From: Janthinobacterium agaricidamnosum NBRC 102515 = DSM 9628
GTDB lineage: Bacteria > Pseudomonadota > Gammaproteobacteria > Burkholderiales > Burkholderiaceae_D
DNA length: 52,133 bases
Assembly (NCBI RefSeq): GCF_000723165.1
Contig: NZ_HG322949.1
Span: 5,527,826-5,579,958 of the forward strand
Direction of reading: 5' to 3'
Part shown: positions 8,970 through 19,074 of the stretch, piece after piece
Layout of the letters: each line of letters starts with the position of its first letter
How positions within the stretch are numbered: position 1 is the stretch's first letter
Notes under the pieces: generated by a model
Database searches by the model: none
What the model saw: the letters and a program-made list of their open reading frames with translations, nothing else
What the model was told of the DNA's origin: nothing
Translations under genes and position numbers: made by a program

Positions 8970-8999
8970 AAAAAAACGCCTGCGTTTTAAGGCGCAGGC
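8970..8999 (-). terminator. Intrinsic terminator in the leader of the Spy-like gene
   Basis: GCCTGCG/CGCAGGC stem (7 bp, 8-nt loop), followed on the minus strand by seven T. It lies only 16 nt upstream of the start codon at 8954. No gene upstream would need it, because the next gene (from 9278) runs the other way. It could therefore be an attenuator or the end of a small RNA. The remaining gap to 9277 shows no other clear feature. Confidence 0.6.
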
Positions 9000-9277
9000 A
9001 AAAAACCACTTCGGGTAAGAACTGAGCGGACTATAGGCCCCGGTTTTACCTTCCCACGCAACTCTTACAATTACTTACTGTCGTAAATAAAAGGGATACA
9101 CAGCATACAAACAGGCTACTTTAACGCCCCTTTTTGGGGCAGCCAAAACCGCATGGCAAGCGTAGGGCAGGCATTTAATCGATGGTTAAGACGCGCCCTG
9201 GAAAACGGGGCTATACTTTGATCGAAGCGCCGCTCCTTCCGGGCCGGTGTGTGCTTTTCAGTATCAACAGGTGAAAC

Positions 9278-10741
9278 ATGGGCAAACTTAAAAATACCGG
9301 CTTGATCGGCCTCGGCGTGGTCGCCGGCGTCGCCGTCTCGCTGCAATTTTCGGCGATGGCGCAAAAACCGGTCGAACCGGCGCTGCCGCTGGAGCAATTG
9401 CGCCAGTTGGCCGACGTATTCGGCCTGATCAAGTCGGATTATGTGGAACCGGTCGAAGACAAGAAATTGCTGACCGACGCCATCAGCGGCATGGTCGCCT
9501 CGCTCGACCCGCATTCGGCCTACCTCGACAAACAGGCCTACGCCGAATTGCGCGAAGGTTCGGAAGGCAAGTTCGTCGGCCTCGGCATTGAAATCGGCCA
9601 GAGCGAAGACGGTTATATCAAGATTGTCGCGCCGATCGAGGATTCGCCGGCCTACCGCGCCGGCATCAAGCCGGGCGACCTGATCACCCGGCTCGACGCG
9701 ACGCCGGTCAAGGGCATGAGCCTCGACGACTCGGTCAAGAAAATGCGCGGCGAACCAGGCAGCAAGGTGACGCTGACGATTGCCCGCAAGGATGCACCGC
9801 AGCCGCTGGTGTTTGTCATCACGCGCGAAGAAATCCACCAGAAAAGCGTCAAGTCGAAACTGATCGAACCGGGCTACGCCTGGGTGCGCGTATCGCAATT
9901 CCAGGAACCGACGGTCGACGACATGGCGGCCCAGATCAGCGCGCTCTATCAGCAAGACCCGCACATCAAAGGCTTGATCCTGGACTTGCGCAACGATCCG
10001 GGCGGCGTGCTGCAAGGCGCGATCGGCGTCTCGGCGGCCTTCCTGCCGAAGAATGCGGCGATCGTCTCGACCAATGGCCAGTTGCCGGACTCCAAGCAAG
10101 TGTTTTACGGCAGCCCGCAATACTATGCCTTGCGCAGCGAACCGGATGCGCTGGCAAAATTGCCGGCCGCACTGAAAACCGTGCCGATGGTGGTGCTGGT
10201 CAATACCGGCTCGGCGTCGGCATCGGAAATCGTCGCCGGCGCCTTGCAGGATTACAAGCGCGCGATCATTCTCGGCAGCCAGACCTTCGGCAAGGGCTCG
10301 GTGCAAACCATCCGCCAGCTGACCGCCGACACCGCGGTGAAACTGACCACCGCCCGTTATTACACGCCGAACGGCCGCTCGATCCAGGCCAAGGGCATCG
10401 TGCCCGATTTGATGGTCGATGAAAACGCCGATGGCGACGGCTTGAACAGCTTGCGCATGCGCGAAGCGGACTTGAGCAAGCATTTGAGCAACGACCGCGA
10501 CAAGGATACCCAGGACAAGCTGAAAGGCGGCGAGCAAGCCGGTGTCCACGATGAACTGGAAGAACAGTTGCGCGCCGTGGCGCTGGAAAAAACCCACAAG
10601 CCGCTGGAATACGGCGCCAGGGACGACTTCCAGCTGGCCCAGGCGCTGAACCATTTAAAAGGTTTGCCGGTGCAACTGGCCAAGGCGGAATCGGCGATCG
10701 TGCAAGCCGATACCGCGAAAAAAACGATGAATCAAAAATAA
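9278..10741 (+). CDS. S41 C-terminal processing peptidase (CtpA/Prc type)
   Basis: The 487-residue protein has an N-terminal hydrophobic signal or anchor (residues about 7-27), a PDZ domain (about 84-170, with GLGIEI and the GIKPGDLI binding groove), and the S41 protease core. The Ser-Lys dyad is visible: S314 in NTGSASASE and K339 in GSQTFGKGSV. YTPNGRSIQAKGIVPD follows, another CtpA signature. The tail of about 90 residues is charged and probably helical. It trims C-termini of periplasmic proteins; in relatives it processes cell-wall hydrolases. In this group it often lies near a peptidoglycan hydrolase, but none is adjacent here. A terminator follows. Confidence 0.95.
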   Translation: MGKLKNTGLIGLGVVAGVAVSLQFSAMAQKPVEPALPLEQLRQLADVFGLIKSDYVEPVEDKKLLTDAISGMVASLDPHSAYLDKQAYAELREGSEGKFVGLGIEIGQSEDGYIKIVAPIEDSPAYRAGIKPGDLITRLDATPVKGMSLDDSVKKMRGEPGSKVTLTIARKDAPQPLVFVITREEIHQKSVKSKLIEPGYAWVRVSQFQEPTVDDMAAQISALYQQDPHIKGLILDLRNDPGGVLQGAIGVSAAFLPKNAAIVSTNGQLPDSKQVFYGSPQYYALRSEPDALAKLPAALKTVPMVVLVNTGSASASEIVAGALQDYKRAIILGSQTFGKGSVQTIRQLTADTAVKLTTARYYTPNGRSIQAKGIVPDLMVDENADGDGLNSLRMREADLSKHLSNDRDKDTQDKLKGGEQAGVHDELEEQLRAVALEKTHKPLEYGARDDFQLAQALNHLKGLPVQLAKAESAIVQADTAKKTMNQK

Positions 10742-10770
10742 ATCCGCCTTACAGCAAAACACCGCGAAAC

Positions 10771-10800
10771 AACGGCGCCAATCAAGGCGCCGTTTTTTTT
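10771..10800 (+). terminator. Rho-independent terminator after the S41 peptidase
   Basis: Perfect stem AACGGCGCC/GGCGCCGTT, loop AATCAA, followed by eight T. Confidence 0.9.
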
Positions 10801-10935
10801 CGGAGCTAAACTAATAATTTTTATGACAAAAAAATATTACCAAGATAGCACCAATCTCTCTAATGTTGATTCCGTTTGTGTAGAATTTGGGAAATTATCG
10901 GCATTAAGCCGATTGCCCAATTTGAAAGCTTAATC

Positions 10936-12057
10936 ATGAGACAAGCCGTTATCAGCGGTACCGGACTGTATACGCCGCCATTTTCGATCTCCAACCAAGA
11001 GTTGGTCACGTGCTTTAACGCTTACGCCGAACAGTTCAATGCCGGGCATGCGGCGGCCATCGCCGACGGCACGGTCACCGCGCTGGAAGGATCGAGCGTC
11101 GCCTTCATCGAAAAGGCGTCCGGCATCAAGGCGCGCTACGTGATGGAAAAGGACGGTATCCTCGACCCGGCGCGGATGGTGTCGCGCATCCCCGAACGGG
11201 GCGACGATGAATTGTCGATCCAGGCCGACATGGCGGTCGCCGCCGCCCGCGCCGCGCTGCAGCAGGCCGGCCGCAGCGCCGCCGATATCGACATGGTGCT
11301 GGTGGCGTGCAGCAATATGCAGCGCGCCTACCCGGCGCTGGCGGTCGAAGTGCAGCAAGCGCTGGACATCGACGGCTATGGTTTCGACATGAACGTAGCG
11401 TGCTCGTCGGCCACCTTCGGCATCCAGACCGCCGTTGCCGCCGTGCAAAGCGGCCAGGCACGCGCGGTACTGGTGCTGAATCCGGAAATCACCAGCGGCC
11501 ATTTGAACTGGCGCGACCGCGACAGCCATTTCATCTTTGGCGACGCCTGCACCGCGATCATCGTCGAAGCGAAAGACACGGCGACGTCAAAGCACCAGTT
11601 CGAAATCCTCGAAACCCAGCTGAAAACCAGTTTTTCCAACAATATCCGCAACAATTTCGGTTTCCTGAACCGTTTTGATGAAACCGGCGAAGGCAAAGCC
11701 GACAAACTGTTTCGCCAGCAAGGCCGCAAAGTGTTCAAGGAAGTGTGCCCGATGGCCGCCGAGATGATCAAGGCGACCATCGCCAAGGCCGGCCTGGAAG
11801 TGCCGCAAGTGAGCCGCTACTGGTTGCACCAGGCTAACCTGAACATGAACTTGCTGATCACCCGCATGATCCTCGGCCGCGACGCCGAGCCGCAGGAAGC
11901 GCCGGTGATCCTCGACGAATACGCGAATACCTCGTCGGCCGGTTCCATCATCGCCTTCCATAAATACCAGGACGACATGCCGGCCGGCGCGCTGGGCGTG
12001 ATCTGCTCCTTCGGCGCCGGTTACTCGATCGGCTGCGTGGTGGTGCGCAAGCTGTAA
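10936..12057 (+). CDS. Beta-ketoacyl-ACP synthase III family (FabH-like)
   Basis: This 373-residue condensing enzyme is annotated from the ATG at 10936 (MRQAVISGTG); an upstream ATG at 10876 in the same frame adds an unlikely leader. The thiolase-fold catalytic triad is complete: C156 in NVACSSATFG, H298 in WLHQAN and N331 in YANTSSAGS. It is longer than E. coli FabH (about 317) because of extra sequence around residues 35-60 and 210-240. It therefore resembles the longer FabH2-type enzymes of Pseudomonas, which accept medium-chain acyl-CoA. It stands apart from other fatty acid genes, so it is probably an accessory rather than the housekeeping FabH; the substrate is inferred. Confidence 0.88.
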   Translation: MRQAVISGTGLYTPPFSISNQELVTCFNAYAEQFNAGHAAAIADGTVTALEGSSVAFIEKASGIKARYVMEKDGILDPARMVSRIPERGDDELSIQADMAVAAARAALQQAGRSAADIDMVLVACSNMQRAYPALAVEVQQALDIDGYGFDMNVACSSATFGIQTAVAAVQSGQARAVLVLNPEITSGHLNWRDRDSHFIFGDACTAIIVEAKDTATSKHQFEILETQLKTSFSNNIRNNFGFLNRFDETGEGKADKLFRQQGRKVFKEVCPMAAEMIKATIAKAGLEVPQVSRYWLHQANLNMNLLITRMILGRDAEPQEAPVILDEYANTSSAGSIIAFHKYQDDMPAGALGVICSFGAGYSIGCVVVRKL

Positions 12058-12107
12058 GCACGGCGCCAAACAACATGTAAAGCAGCAGCTCTGGTTCTTC
12101 TGTCAAT

Positions 12108-12132
12108 GGAGCGGCGTGCCAATCGCCGCTCC
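12108..12132 (+). terminator. Possible terminator after the FabH-like gene
   Basis: Perfect 9-bp stem GGAGCGGCG/CGCCGCTCC with a 7-nt loop, 50 nt after the stop codon. The T-tract behind it is weak (CCTTTTCCC). Apart from this and the short MITE copy, the 392-bp gap 12058-12449 holds nothing I can name. Confidence 0.5.
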
Positions 12133-12303
12133 GGCCTGTCCTTTTCCCTTGCCTGGTTTTCCATTCATTTGCCTATTTCTCGGCAATTCACAACAAAAAC
12201 GATGAAATATCGTTTAATCTACCGTTAATTCGGCAAGATTAGGGATTTTCTAACTTTCCTACGCGTAACATACCGCAACGGCGCTTCGATGCGTTTATAC
12301 TAA

Positions 12304-12364
12304 GAGCCTATCCCAGTAGATGAATACGTCCTCTTCTGGTGCTTCTCAGTAGCGGGATAGGCTC
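12304..12364. mobile_element. MITE copy A, internally deleted (61 bp)
   Basis: It starts GAGCCTATCCCAGTAGATGA and ends with an AGCGGGATAGGCTC-like terminus, the same ends as the 158-bp copies at 45047 and 51970. Only about 40 bp of the left part and 18 bp of the right part remain. The left flank is TAA, the right flank CAA. Confidence 0.8.
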
Positions 12365-12449
12365 CAAGCCGCGATACAGGCGATGCTACGCACTTCCATT
12401 TTTTACCCATTTATTGGCCGACAGCTCCCTCATAAGGAACCCATAACGC

Positions 12450-14159
12450 ATGCCCCATAACATCAGCCTGATCACCACCATCGCCGCCGCCCTAGGGTTC
12501 GGCCTCGTCTTTGGCTTTATCGCCACACGTTTGAAACTGCCGGCCCTGGTCGGTTATCTGGCCGCCGGCATCATGATAGGACCGGCCACGCCGGGTTTTG
12601 TCGCCGATGCGGAATTGGCCGGACAGTTGGCCGAGATCGGGGTGATGCTGATGATGTTCGGCGTCGGCCTGCATTTTTCCATCGAGGACTTATGGGACGT
12701 GCGGCGCATCGCACTGCCCGGTGCGATCCTGCAAATCGCCGTCGCCACGGCGATGGGCATGGGCCTGGCCCATGTGTGGGGCTGGAGCATAGGCGGCGGG
12801 CTGATCTTCGGCCTGGCGCTGTCGGTCGCCAGTACCGTGGTGCTGCTGCGCGCACTGGAAGAACGGGGCATCCTCGATTCGCTGAACGGCCGCATCGCGG
12901 TCGGCTGGCTGGTGGTCGAAGACCTGGTCACCGTGCTGGTGCTGGTGCTGCTGCCGCCGTTCGCCGGTTCGCTGGGCGGCACGGTCGCACCGGGCGCCGC
13001 CGAAGTCAGCCTGCTGCGCACGCTGGCCATCACCTTCGGCCAGGTGGCCGGGTTCATCGTCTTCATGCTGGTGGTCGGCCGCAAGCTGTTCCCGTGGATC
13101 TTGTGGCAAGTGGCGCGCACCGGTTCGCGTGAGCTGTTCACGCTGTGCACCATCGCCGCCGCGGTCGGCATCGCCTACGCATCGACCCAGTTGTTCGGCG
13201 TATCGTTCGCGCTGGGCGCCTTCTTCGCCGGCATGGTGCTGCGCGAATCGGAACTGAGCCACCGCGCCGCCGAAGAATCGCTGCCGCTGCGCGACGCGTT
13301 CGCGGTGCTGTTCTTCGTCTCGGTCGGCATGCTGTTCGAGCCGAACATCCTGGTCGACAAGCCGCTGCAAGTACTGGCCGTGTGCGCCATCATCATCTTC
13401 GGCAAATCGGCTGCCGCCTTCCTGCTGGTGATCGCGCTGCGCTACCCGCCGAAGACGGCGCTGATCGTGTCGGCCAGCCTGGCGCAGATCGGTGAATTCT
13501 CGTTCATCCTGGCCGCGCTGGGCCTGTCGCTGGGCTTGATGCCGCAAGAAGGCCAAAGCCTGATCCTGGCCGGCGCGATCCTGTCGATCGCGCTCAACCC
13601 GCTGGTCTTCACGATGGCCAAGCCGCTGGTGAACTGGATGGGCAATAGCGACTTCGCCCGCAAGTTCGAGCGTCCGGCCGATCCGCTGGCCGAACTGCCG
13701 GTCAGCGTGGCGCAGGAAAAACTGTCGGGACAAGTGGTGCTGGTCGGCTACGGCCGGGTCGGACGGCGCATCGCCGCCGCGATGACCGAGCGCGGCATCC
13801 ACTTCGTGGTGGCCGAACAAAACCGCGAAATCGTCGACCAGCTGCGCAAGCAGGGCATCCCGGCGGTGGCCGGCAACGCCGGCGAGCCGGCGGTGCTGAT
13901 CCAGGCCCACATCACCCATGCGACGATGCTGGTGATCGCCACGCCGGACACCTTCCACGTGCGCGCGATGATCGAAACGGCGCGCACGCTCAATCCGAAC
14001 ATCCTGAGCGTGGTGCGTACCCATAGCGAGGAAGAAGCCGATCTGCTGCGCGCCGAAAACGCCGGCAAGGTCTTCATCGGCGAACACGAACTGGCCAACG
14101 GCATGGCCCAGCACGTGCTCGACAGCTTCGACAAGAAGGCCGGCCACGGCGGACATTAA
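12450..14159 (+). CDS. ybaL: YbaL/Kef-type cation:proton antiporter with TrkA-N domain
   Basis: This 569-residue protein combines a CPA2 antiporter domain (residues about 1-385, 12-13 membrane segments, including GFGLVFGFIATRLKLPALVGYLAAGI and the family motif GLALSVASTVVLLRAL) with a cytoplasmic NAD-binding TrkA-N domain (about 415-535, GQVVLVGYGRVGRRIA Rossmann loop). Length and order match YbaL (RosB) of E. coli, with the TrkA domain directly behind the membrane part. The TrkA domain typically gates transport in response to nucleotides. A ribosome site (AAGGAA) precedes the ATG. The ion specificity (K+ or Na+ against H+) cannot be settled from sequence. Confidence 0.9.
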   Translation: MPHNISLITTIAAALGFGLVFGFIATRLKLPALVGYLAAGIMIGPATPGFVADAELAGQLAEIGVMLMMFGVGLHFSIEDLWDVRRIALPGAILQIAVATAMGMGLAHVWGWSIGGGLIFGLALSVASTVVLLRALEERGILDSLNGRIAVGWLVVEDLVTVLVLVLLPPFAGSLGGTVAPGAAEVSLLRTLAITFGQVAGFIVFMLVVGRKLFPWILWQVARTGSRELFTLCTIAAAVGIAYASTQLFGVSFALGAFFAGMVLRESELSHRAAEESLPLRDAFAVLFFVSVGMLFEPNILVDKPLQVLAVCAIIIFGKSAAAFLLVIALRYPPKTALIVSASLAQIGEFSFILAALGLSLGLMPQEGQSLILAGAILSIALNPLVFTMAKPLVNWMGNSDFARKFERPADPLAELPVSVAQEKLSGQVVLVGYGRVGRRIAAAMTERGIHFVVAEQNREIVDQLRKQGIPAVAGNAGEPAVLIQAHITHATMLVIATPDTFHVRAMIETARTLNPNILSVVRTHSEEEADLLRAENAGKVFIGEHELANGMAQHVLDSFDKKAGHGGH

Positions 14160-14175
14160 GCTGGACCGGCGCCGC

Positions 14176-15127
<952 letters not shown>

Positions 15128-15291
15128 TCATTGATCAGGATTGTCGGCGCATGCCGCGCCCGTGCATTAACGCGTACTTTTCTAGATAATGGATGCTAAA
15201 AACCATATTGCCGCCATGGGAAGGCGGAACAGCGCTCACGACAGCGTGCGCGGCCCTTGTGTTCTGCCATTCTTTCCCGTAGTCTGAGCGG

Positions 15292-15861
15292 ATGAAGCCA
15301 CTAATCCTTAGCCTGCTGATGCTGTGCGCTGGATCGGCCGTGGCTCAGGCGCCCAAATTGGAGATGCCCAAGCTGGAGGTCGCGGTCAAGCGCGTCGACA
15401 TCGATGCGGAACGCATGTATGAAGTCAACGCGACAGGCAGCGTGGCGGCGTCGCTGCCGACCGTCTGGCGTATCCTGACCACCTACGAGCGTATGCAGGA
15501 ATTCGTGCCCGACTTGTCGTCGTGCCGGGTGGTCTCGCGCAATGGCAACGAGGTGATCGTCGAGCAGTTCGGCACGGCGCATTTCCTGTTCATATCGAAA
15601 GCGATCCACCTGGTGGTGCGCGTCAACGAGACGCCGCTGTCGGCGATCGACATCTCGCTCATTTCCGGCGACATGAAGCACTATGAAGCGCGCTGGGAAC
15701 TGACCCCGATACCGGAAACCGGCGGCACCCGCATCAGCTACCATGGCAAGCTGCTGCCCAGCTTTTATGTGCCGGGCATGTTCGGCAACCAGATGATACG
15801 CGGCGATATCGAGCGCATGATGAGCGCGGTACTGGCCCGCATCGACAGCAAGAAAGAATAA
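15292..15861 (+). CDS. Exported SRPBCC (START-like) domain protein
   Basis: This 189-residue protein has a signal peptide (MKPLILSLLMLCAGSAVA-Q). A single SRPBCC fold of the polyketide cyclase/Coq10 type covers residues about 40-185. Typical strands are visible: ATGSVAASLPTVWRILTTYERMQEFVPDLSSCRVVSRNGNEVIVEQ, in which xVWxxLTxYExxxxFxP is the family hallmark. Such proteins bind a hydrophobic ligand in a deep pocket; an exported version may carry lipids or quinones in the periplasm (inference). It lies 49 bp upstream of the D-lactate dehydrogenase in the same direction, but a functional link is not evident. Confidence 0.75.
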   Translation: MKPLILSLLMLCAGSAVAQAPKLEMPKLEVAVKRVDIDAERMYEVNATGSVAASLPTVWRILTTYERMQEFVPDLSSCRVVSRNGNEVIVEQFGTAHFLFISKAIHLVVRVNETPLSAIDISLISGDMKHYEARWELTPIPETGGTRISYHGKLLPSFYVPGMFGNQMIRGDIERMMSAVLARIDSKKE

Positions 15862-15910
15862 ACGCCGCCGCCGTCCCAAGCTCATTCCACCATGTTTGCA
15901 GGAAGTCCGC

Positions 15911-16912
15911 ATGAAAATCGCCCTGTTCAGCAGCCAGCCGTATGACCGGCGCTTCTTCGACGAAGCGCTGCACCGGCAGCCCGACCCGACCCGCATCGAG
16001 CTGATTTATCATCAGTCGATGCTGTCGCAAGAGACCGCGCCGCTGGCGCAGGGCAGCGACGCGGTGTGCGTGTTCGTCAACGACCAGCTCGACAGCCCCG
16101 TGCTGCACGCGCTGTGGCAATCCGGCGTGCGCGCCATCCTGCTGCGCTGCGCCGGGTATAACAATGTCGATGTCGCGACCGCCGCGCGGCTGGGATTTTT
16201 CATCGCCCGGGTGCCGGCCTATTCGCCGGAAGCGGTGGCCGAACACGCGCTGGCGCTGGTGATGACGCTGAACCGCCAGACGCACCGCGCCTATGCCCGC
16301 GTCCGGGAAGGCAATTTTGCGCTGGATGGTTTACTGGGCATGACCTTGCACGGCAAGACGGTCGGCATCGTCGGCACCGGCAAGATCGGCCTGGCGACGG
16401 CGCGCATCTTCAAGGGCCTCGGTTGCCGGGTGCTGGGACATGACCCGTTTCCCTCGCCGCTATTCGGCGCCATCGGCGAGATGACCGGCCTGGATGGCTT
16501 GCTGCAGCAATCGGATATCGTGTCGCTGCACTGCCCGCTGACCGAACAGACCCATCACCTGATCGACAGCGCCACGCTGGCGCGCATGAAGCCGGGCGCG
16601 ATGCTGGTCAACACCTCGCGCGGCGCGCTGATCGACACCGGCGCCGTGATCGCCGCGCTGAAGGCGCGCCGGCTCGGCTACCTGGCGATCGACGTGTATG
16701 AACAGGAAAGCGCGCTGTTTTTCCAGGACCGCTCGTCCGACATCATCGACGACGACGTGTTCCAGCGCCTGATGACGTTCCCGAACGTGCTGGTCACCGG
16801 CCACCAGGGCTTTTTCACCATCGAGGCGCTGCGCGAAATCGCCGCGATCACCTTCGACAACCTGGCCTGCCACATGGCGGGCCGGGCGTGTCCCAACCGC
16901 GTCAGCCTGTAA
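15911..16912 (+). CDS. ldhA: D-lactate dehydrogenase (fermentative)
   Basis: The 333-residue protein starts at the ATG behind AGGAAG (frame open from 15896). It is a D-2-hydroxyacid dehydrogenase with Rossmann motif GIVGTGKIG and the catalytic set R237 (NTSRGALID), E264 (DVYEQE) and H298 (TGHQGFFT). The N-terminus MKIALFSSQPYDRRFF and segment LLRCAGYNNVD are specific to LdhA-type enzymes, which reduce pyruvate to D-lactate with NADH. In an otherwise respiratory organism it would act when oxygen is short. Confidence 0.92.
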   Translation: MKIALFSSQPYDRRFFDEALHRQPDPTRIELIYHQSMLSQETAPLAQGSDAVCVFVNDQLDSPVLHALWQSGVRAILLRCAGYNNVDVATAARLGFFIARVPAYSPEAVAEHALALVMTLNRQTHRAYARVREGNFALDGLLGMTLHGKTVGIVGTGKIGLATARIFKGLGCRVLGHDPFPSPLFGAIGEMTGLDGLLQQSDIVSLHCPLTEQTHHLIDSATLARMKPGAMLVNTSRGALIDTGAVIAALKARRLGYLAIDVYEQESALFFQDRSSDIIDDDVFQRLMTFPNVLVTGHQGFFTIEALREIAAITFDNLACHMAGRACPNRVSL

Positions 16913-16933
16913 CGCCTACGCGCATCCCGCGAA

Positions 16934-17389
16934 TCAGGCCAGGTAGGTGTCGCGGTCGCGCAATTCGGCGAAGTTTTCCAGGCTGCCGATCTTGACCGTC
17001 ACCGGGTTCAGGCTGGCCTGGCTTTGCATCGAGCGCCAGGCGAACAGCCATTCCTGTTCCGGCGCTTCCTGCGCGGTCTTGCTGAACGCCGCGCCCAGCG
17101 CGGCGCGCACGCCGTATTCGACCAGGCCGTCGATGCCGGCCCAGCTCGGCAAGGTGCGCTGCACCGCGCGGTGCAGCCGTTCGCCGAATTCTTCCGTGTT
17201 GTGGATGATCAGGCAGCTGTCGGCCGGGGTGAACAGGTCGAACAGTTTTTTATCCCACGCTTGCGAAAAGCTCAGCGTCAGGCAATTGCCGGCCGGGGTC
17301 AACCGGAACTGGCCGTGCGTCAGCGCCAGTTCAAGTTCGCTGCGCTGGCCGTAGCGGTGCAGGGTCGGAGGGCGTTGGTAGTCATGCAT
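16934..17389 (-). CDS. Conserved hypothetical protein
   Basis: 151 residues from ATG at 17389 (MHDYQRPPTLHRYG); a longer start at 17434 is possible. There is no signal peptide or membrane segment. The sequence is mixed alpha/beta with a short C-terminal motif KIGSLENFAELRDRDTYLA. I do not recognise a family. It follows the proline iminopeptidase gene by 51 bp in the same direction and may be co-transcribed. Confidence 0.65.
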   Translation of the reverse strand: MHDYQRPPTLHRYGQRSELELALTHGQFRLTPAGNCLTLSFSQAWDKKLFDLFTPADSCLIIHNTEEFGERLHRAVQRTLPSWAGIDGLVEYGVRAALGAAFSKTAQEAPEQEWLFAWRSMQSQASLNPVTVKIGSLENFAELRDRDTYLA

Positions 17390-17440
17390 GCTGTACTCGA
17401 TATAAATAAATGATGGTAGTGATGGCGGCCGCACGCAGAT

Positions 17441-18397
17441 TCAGTCGAACTGGCGGCCCCTTTTGAATTGTTCGGTGGCGGCCACCAGCGCCGTGGCAAT
17501 GCCGGTTTCCAGCGCGCCATGACCGGCGTCGGGTATCATTTTGAGGCGCGAACCGGGCCAGGCCTGGTGCAGGCGGTAGGCCGACAGCGGCGGGCAGATG
17601 GCATCGTAGCGCCCTTGCACGATGACGGCCGGCAAATGGGCGATCGCCGGCATGTCGCGGATCAGTTGGTCTTCGCTGAGAAATCCCAGGTTGGCCATGT
17701 AATGCGATTCCAGCCGGCCCAGGCCAAGGTCGAGCGCATCGTTCGGCGCGTCTTCCGCTTGCGGCATCAAATACACGCGGCGGCCTTCGAAACGGCTCCA
17801 CGCGCGCACCGCCGGCCAGTACACGGCCGGGTCGTCGCTGAGGATGCGCCTGGCGTAGGCGGCCAGCAAGTCGCCACGTTCCTGTTGCGGGATCGGCGCG
17901 GCGAATTCTTCATACAGGTCCGGATAAAACCAGCGCACGCCATTGATGAACCAGTCGATTTCGGCGCTGGTGCACAGGAAGATACCGCGCAGCACAAAGC
18001 CGAGACACGCTTGCGGATGGGCCTGGCCATATGCCAGCGCCAGCGTGGAGCCCCAGGAGCCGCCGAACACCAGCCATTGCTCTATGCCGAACTGGGCGCG
18101 CAGCTTTTCGATGTCGTCGATCAGCAACTGGGTCGTATTGTTGCGCCATTCGCCCAGCGGAGTCGACTTGCCGGCGCCGCGCTGGTCGAACAAGATCACG
18201 CGGTAATGTCGCGGGTCAAAAAAACGCCGGTGCTGCGGCGACACGCCGGCGCCGGGACCGCCATGCAGGAACAGCACCGGCACGCCATCCGGGTTGCCGC
18301 ATTCTTCCCAATAAATCGTGTGCAGCTCGTCGACGGCCAGCACGCCATGGCGATGCGGCGCCAACGAGGGGAATAACGGCGACAGTGCGTCGGGCAT
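17441..18397 (-). CDS. pip: Proline iminopeptidase
   Basis: This 318-residue alpha/beta hydrolase belongs to peptidase family S33. The oxyanion region HGGPGAG is near residue 45, the nucleophile S114 lies in GGSWGS, and D265 (GRYDAICPP) and H293 (DAGHGA) complete the triad. GRYD and the DQRGAGKS segment are typical of the cytoplasmic Pip enzymes that release N-terminal proline from peptides. Length is normal (about 315), and there is no signal peptide. Confidence 0.93.
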   Translation of the reverse strand: MPDALSPLFPSLAPHRHGVLAVDELHTIYWEECGNPDGVPVLFLHGGPGAGVSPQHRRFFDPRHYRVILFDQRGAGKSTPLGEWRNNTTQLLIDDIEKLRAQFGIEQWLVFGGSWGSTLALAYGQAHPQACLGFVLRGIFLCTSAEIDWFINGVRWFYPDLYEEFAAPIPQQERGDLLAAYARRILSDDPAVYWPAVRAWSRFEGRRVYLMPQAEDAPNDALDLGLGRLESHYMANLGFLSEDQLIRDMPAIAHLPAVIVQGRYDAICPPLSAYRLHQAWPGSRLKMIPDAGHGALETGIATALVAATEQFKRGRQFD

Positions 18398-18471
18398 GGT
18401 GCTTCCTTTCTGGGCAGTGTTACTGGACGGTGTGTGCGGGCGATAATCGATTATAGATGGCCGGCCGCGAT

Positions 18472-18948
18472 TCAGGGGATCGGCAGCTTGTTCGACGACT
18501 TGACTTCACGCAGCGACAGGCTGGAATGGATCTCGGCCACGCCCGGCAATTTGCGCAACACCTTGGCGACGAAGTTGCCGTAGGCTTCCAGGTCGCGCGC
18601 CACTACTTGCAGGAAATAATCGGATTCGCCGGTAACATTATGGCAAGACAGGATTTCCGGAATCGACGCGATCGCCAGTTCGAATTGCTCGGGCTGTTCA
18701 CCGGCATGGTTGGCAAACACGATGCGCACAAACGCGGTCAGGCCGATGCCCAGTTTCTTGCCGTCGACCAAAGCCTGGTAACCGCAGATATAGCCCTCTT
18801 CTTCCAGCCGGCGCAAGCGGCGCCAGACCGGGGTTTCGCTGAGTTTCAATTGCTCGGCCAGGCGCGCGTTCGACATGCGGCCTTCGTCTTGTAACAGGCG
18901 CAAAATGTGCAGATCTGTTTCATCCAAGCCAACATGTGAAATTTTCAT
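18472..18948 (-). CDS. Lrp/AsnC-family transcriptional regulator
   Basis: 158 residues from the ATG at 18948 (MKISHVGLDETDLHILRLLQDEGRMSN); an upstream ATG at 19017 adds an unlikely 23-residue leader. An N-terminal winged HTH (NARLAEQLKLSETPVWRRLRRLEEEG) is followed by the RAM ligand-binding domain, including GESDYFLQVVARDLEAY. It is divergent from the LysE-family exporter at 19075 with about 126 bp between them, a common arrangement where the Lrp protein controls the exporter in response to an amino acid. The ligand is unknown. Confidence 0.92.
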   Translation of the reverse strand: MKISHVGLDETDLHILRLLQDEGRMSNARLAEQLKLSETPVWRRLRRLEEEGYICGYQALVDGKKLGIGLTAFVRIVFANHAGEQPEQFELAIASIPEILSCHNVTGESDYFLQVVARDLEAYGNFVAKVLRKLPGVAEIHSSLSLREVKSSNKLPIP

Positions 18949-19074
18949 ATACTTATTCGGTTTTTGCGAGAAGAATCTGCTCGCAACTATGCCATGGCGC
19001 GAGGAAATAGCAAGCACATTTCAACGCTGGAAGACCATAATTTCATCTTCATCCAGCCACTCCGGTCACGCGCC

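Noticed and set aside
9116..10654. A 512-codon minus-strand frame opposite the S41 peptidase
   Set aside because: It mirrors the codon pattern of the real gene, which carries the Ser-Lys dyad; no ribosome site and no recognisable motif.
12690..14156. A 488-codon minus-strand frame opposite the antiporter
   Set aside because: His/Arg/Gln-rich translation typical of antisense to a membrane protein.
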